Assembly: GCA_965248935.1 (NCBI GenBank)
Contig: OZ252214.1
Location: 1,798,001-1,862,000, forward strand
From: G032773895 sp965248935
GTDB taxonomy: Bacteria; Pseudomonadota; Gammaproteobacteria; Pseudomonadales; Cellvibrionaceae
Length of the DNA: 64,000 nt
Direction: 5' to 3'
Part shown: positions 62,802 to 64,000 of the stretch, in pieces
Numbering within the stretch: the first letter of the stretch is position 1
How the letters are laid out: each line of letters starts with the position of its first letter
Translations under genes and position numbers: made by a program
Notes under the pieces: model-generated
Database searches by the model: none
Told to the model about the DNA's origin: nothing
What the model saw: the letters and a program-made list of their open reading frames with translations, nothing else

Positions 62802-63938
62802 ATGAATACAAAAATAAATACAAAAATAAAATATATAACAAACTCAGTAGTATCCCTTGGAATAGTCGGCCTGACTTGTGCTGCCAATGCACAAAGCTCT
62901 AATGTCAGTGAAATGGACGTAAACCGGCACTTGCTGGGCTCAAGCGAACGCACCTTTTATCAACCGGATGCATCGAATATTGAATATCAAACTCTAGATG
63001 GCTATGCAGTTATTGAGGGGGATATAGTTGTCGGCAGACATAAAGACGCCCAAGAAAACGGTATAAAAGATTTAACCGTATATGAAAATGATGGAAATAC
63101 AAGAATTGCCTGGCACGGAAGAAGTACTTGGCCAAACGGTGTAGTGCCTTACGTTATTAGCGGCCAATCTCAAGGAGATACCTCGGTTATTCAAGCCGGT
63201 ATGGATATGATCTCATCCAATACAGGTATCACTTTTGTTCAGCGTACAAACCAATCTTCTTACGTCAACTTTATTAAGGGAAGTGGTTGTTACTCTTATG
63301 TTGGACAAGTGAGTGGAAAGCAAGATGTTTCAATTGGTCGTGGCTGTGAATATAAAGGTATTGTTGCCCACGAACTCATTCATGCCTTAGGTTATTATCA
63401 TGAGCAATCTCGATATGACCGCGATAGTTACGTAAAAATTAACTATGAAAATATTATAGCGGGAATGGAAAATAACTTTGAAAAAGGTTCAGCAGCTACA
63501 GCTAGTGTTGGCAATTATGATTATCGCTCTATTATGCATTATACCTATAAATCCTTTAGTAAAAATGGACTGCCAACGATTGAATCTCTTGACCCTAATG
63601 TGCCTACCAGCCAACTAGGTCAGCGCAATAACTTAAGCAGTATGGATATTACTGGATTGCAAGCAAAATATGGAACGGGCTCTGGCTCTACTTCAAGTTC
63701 TAGTAGTTCTTCTTCCTCATCAAGTTCAAGCAGCTCTTCCGGCGGCACATGTAACTCACCACAATATATGGCTGGCACCAACTATAGCGCAGGAAGTAAA
63801 GTTCAAAATAATGGAAGCGAATATACCTGCTCAGTTGGCGGCTGGTGTTCATCTGCCGCTGAATGGGCCTATGCGCCGGGTACAGGCTTGTATTGGCAGT
63901 CCGCCTGGACTTCAAATAGCACTTGTGGAGCTTTCTAG
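62802..63938 (+). CDS. secreted astacin-type (M12A) metalloprotease, copy 3, truncated after the first binding module
   Basis: This 378-residue copy has the signal peptide, zinc site HELIHALGYYHEQSRYDRD (Met replaced by Ile), Met-turn SIMHYTY, a shorter polyserine linker and the first sugar-binding-like domain ending in TSNSTCGAF. A TAG ends it where copies 1 and 2 continue with a second linker and CBM5/12. Downstream bases 63947-64000 still resemble the beginning of that module but contain stops, so the end is a decayed version of the longer gene. Confidence 0.9.
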   Translation: MNTKINTKIKYITNSVVSLGIVGLTCAANAQSSNVSEMDVNRHLLGSSERTFYQPDASNIEYQTLDGYAVIEGDIVVGRHKDAQENGIKDLTVYENDGNTRIAWHGRSTWPNGVVPYVISGQSQGDTSVIQAGMDMISSNTGITFVQRTNQSSYVNFIKGSGCYSYVGQVSGKQDVSIGRGCEYKGIVAHELIHALGYYHEQSRYDRDSYVKINYENIIAGMENNFEKGSAATASVGNYDYRSIMHYTYKSFSKNGLPTIESLDPNVPTSQLGQRNNLSSMDITGLQAKYGTGSGSTSSSSSSSSSSSSSSSSGGTCNSPQYMAGTNYSAGSKVQNNGSEYTCSVGGWCSSAAEWAYAPGTGLYWQSAWTSNSTCGAF

Positions 63939-64000
63939 TTTTTGATAATAGAATCCTGTATGGGATAGTTTTCTGATATACACGGGTGGATTCAGAAGTT

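Overview
The window looks like chromosome from a marine, polysaccharide-degrading gammaproteobacterium of the Cellvibrionaceae type (Saccharophagus/Teredinibacter-like). This is inferred from Pseudomonas-like housekeeping synteny (tonB-yqgE-ruvX; pilT/pilU-yggS-proC-yggT-yggU-metX-metW-rdgB-hemW; ppk1-trxA-rho-ubiD) and from secreted proteins with long polyserine linkers and small carbohydrate-binding modules. No rRNA, tRNA or CRISPR array was recognised.

Layout. 1-1.7 kb: tonB end, yqgE, ruvX. 1.8-10.6 kb: a minus-strand type VI secretion (T6SS) VgrG cargo cluster. It encodes VgrG, a DUF6484-like protein, a HEAT-like protein, a DUF2169 adaptor, a ketosynthase-like protein, a DUF4150 PAAR-like protein whose GHH-nuclease toxin end lies in another frame after a run of seven G, and a probable immunity protein. 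11-20.8 kb: a PrlF-like antitoxin without a clear start, pilU, pilT, a MITE-like element, then the yggS-to-hemW housekeeping run. 21-30.4 kb: a BarA-like hybrid kinase, a TVP38 membrane protein, ppk1, trxA, rho (with a clean terminator) and ubiD.

31-43 kb is accessory: a membrane class III adenylate cyclase with a lipoprotein partner, a LodA-like quinoprotein with its LodB-like flavoprotein, a periplasmic solute-binding-like protein, the two-component pair of the proteobacterial dedicated sortase system (without sortase here) and glucokinase. 43-51.4 kb: a MacAB-like exporter with two permeases, an ArsR/SRPBCC pair with a visible operator, a ROK sugar kinase, a DUF6165 protein and heptosyltransferase I. 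An intact IS3-family element lies at 51.4-52.7 kb.

53-64 kb is a secreted-protease region: an M6 metalloprotease followed by three astacin (M12A) paralogues with polyserine linkers and chitin-binding-type modules. The third has lost its last module. Between copies two and three lie decayed transposase fragments, an RHH antitoxin whose ParE-like toxin is broken by a 16-bp tandem duplication, and a decayed Rhs fragment. The most interesting parts are the frameshifted T6SS toxin cluster, the LodA/LodB pair and the expanding and decaying protease array.
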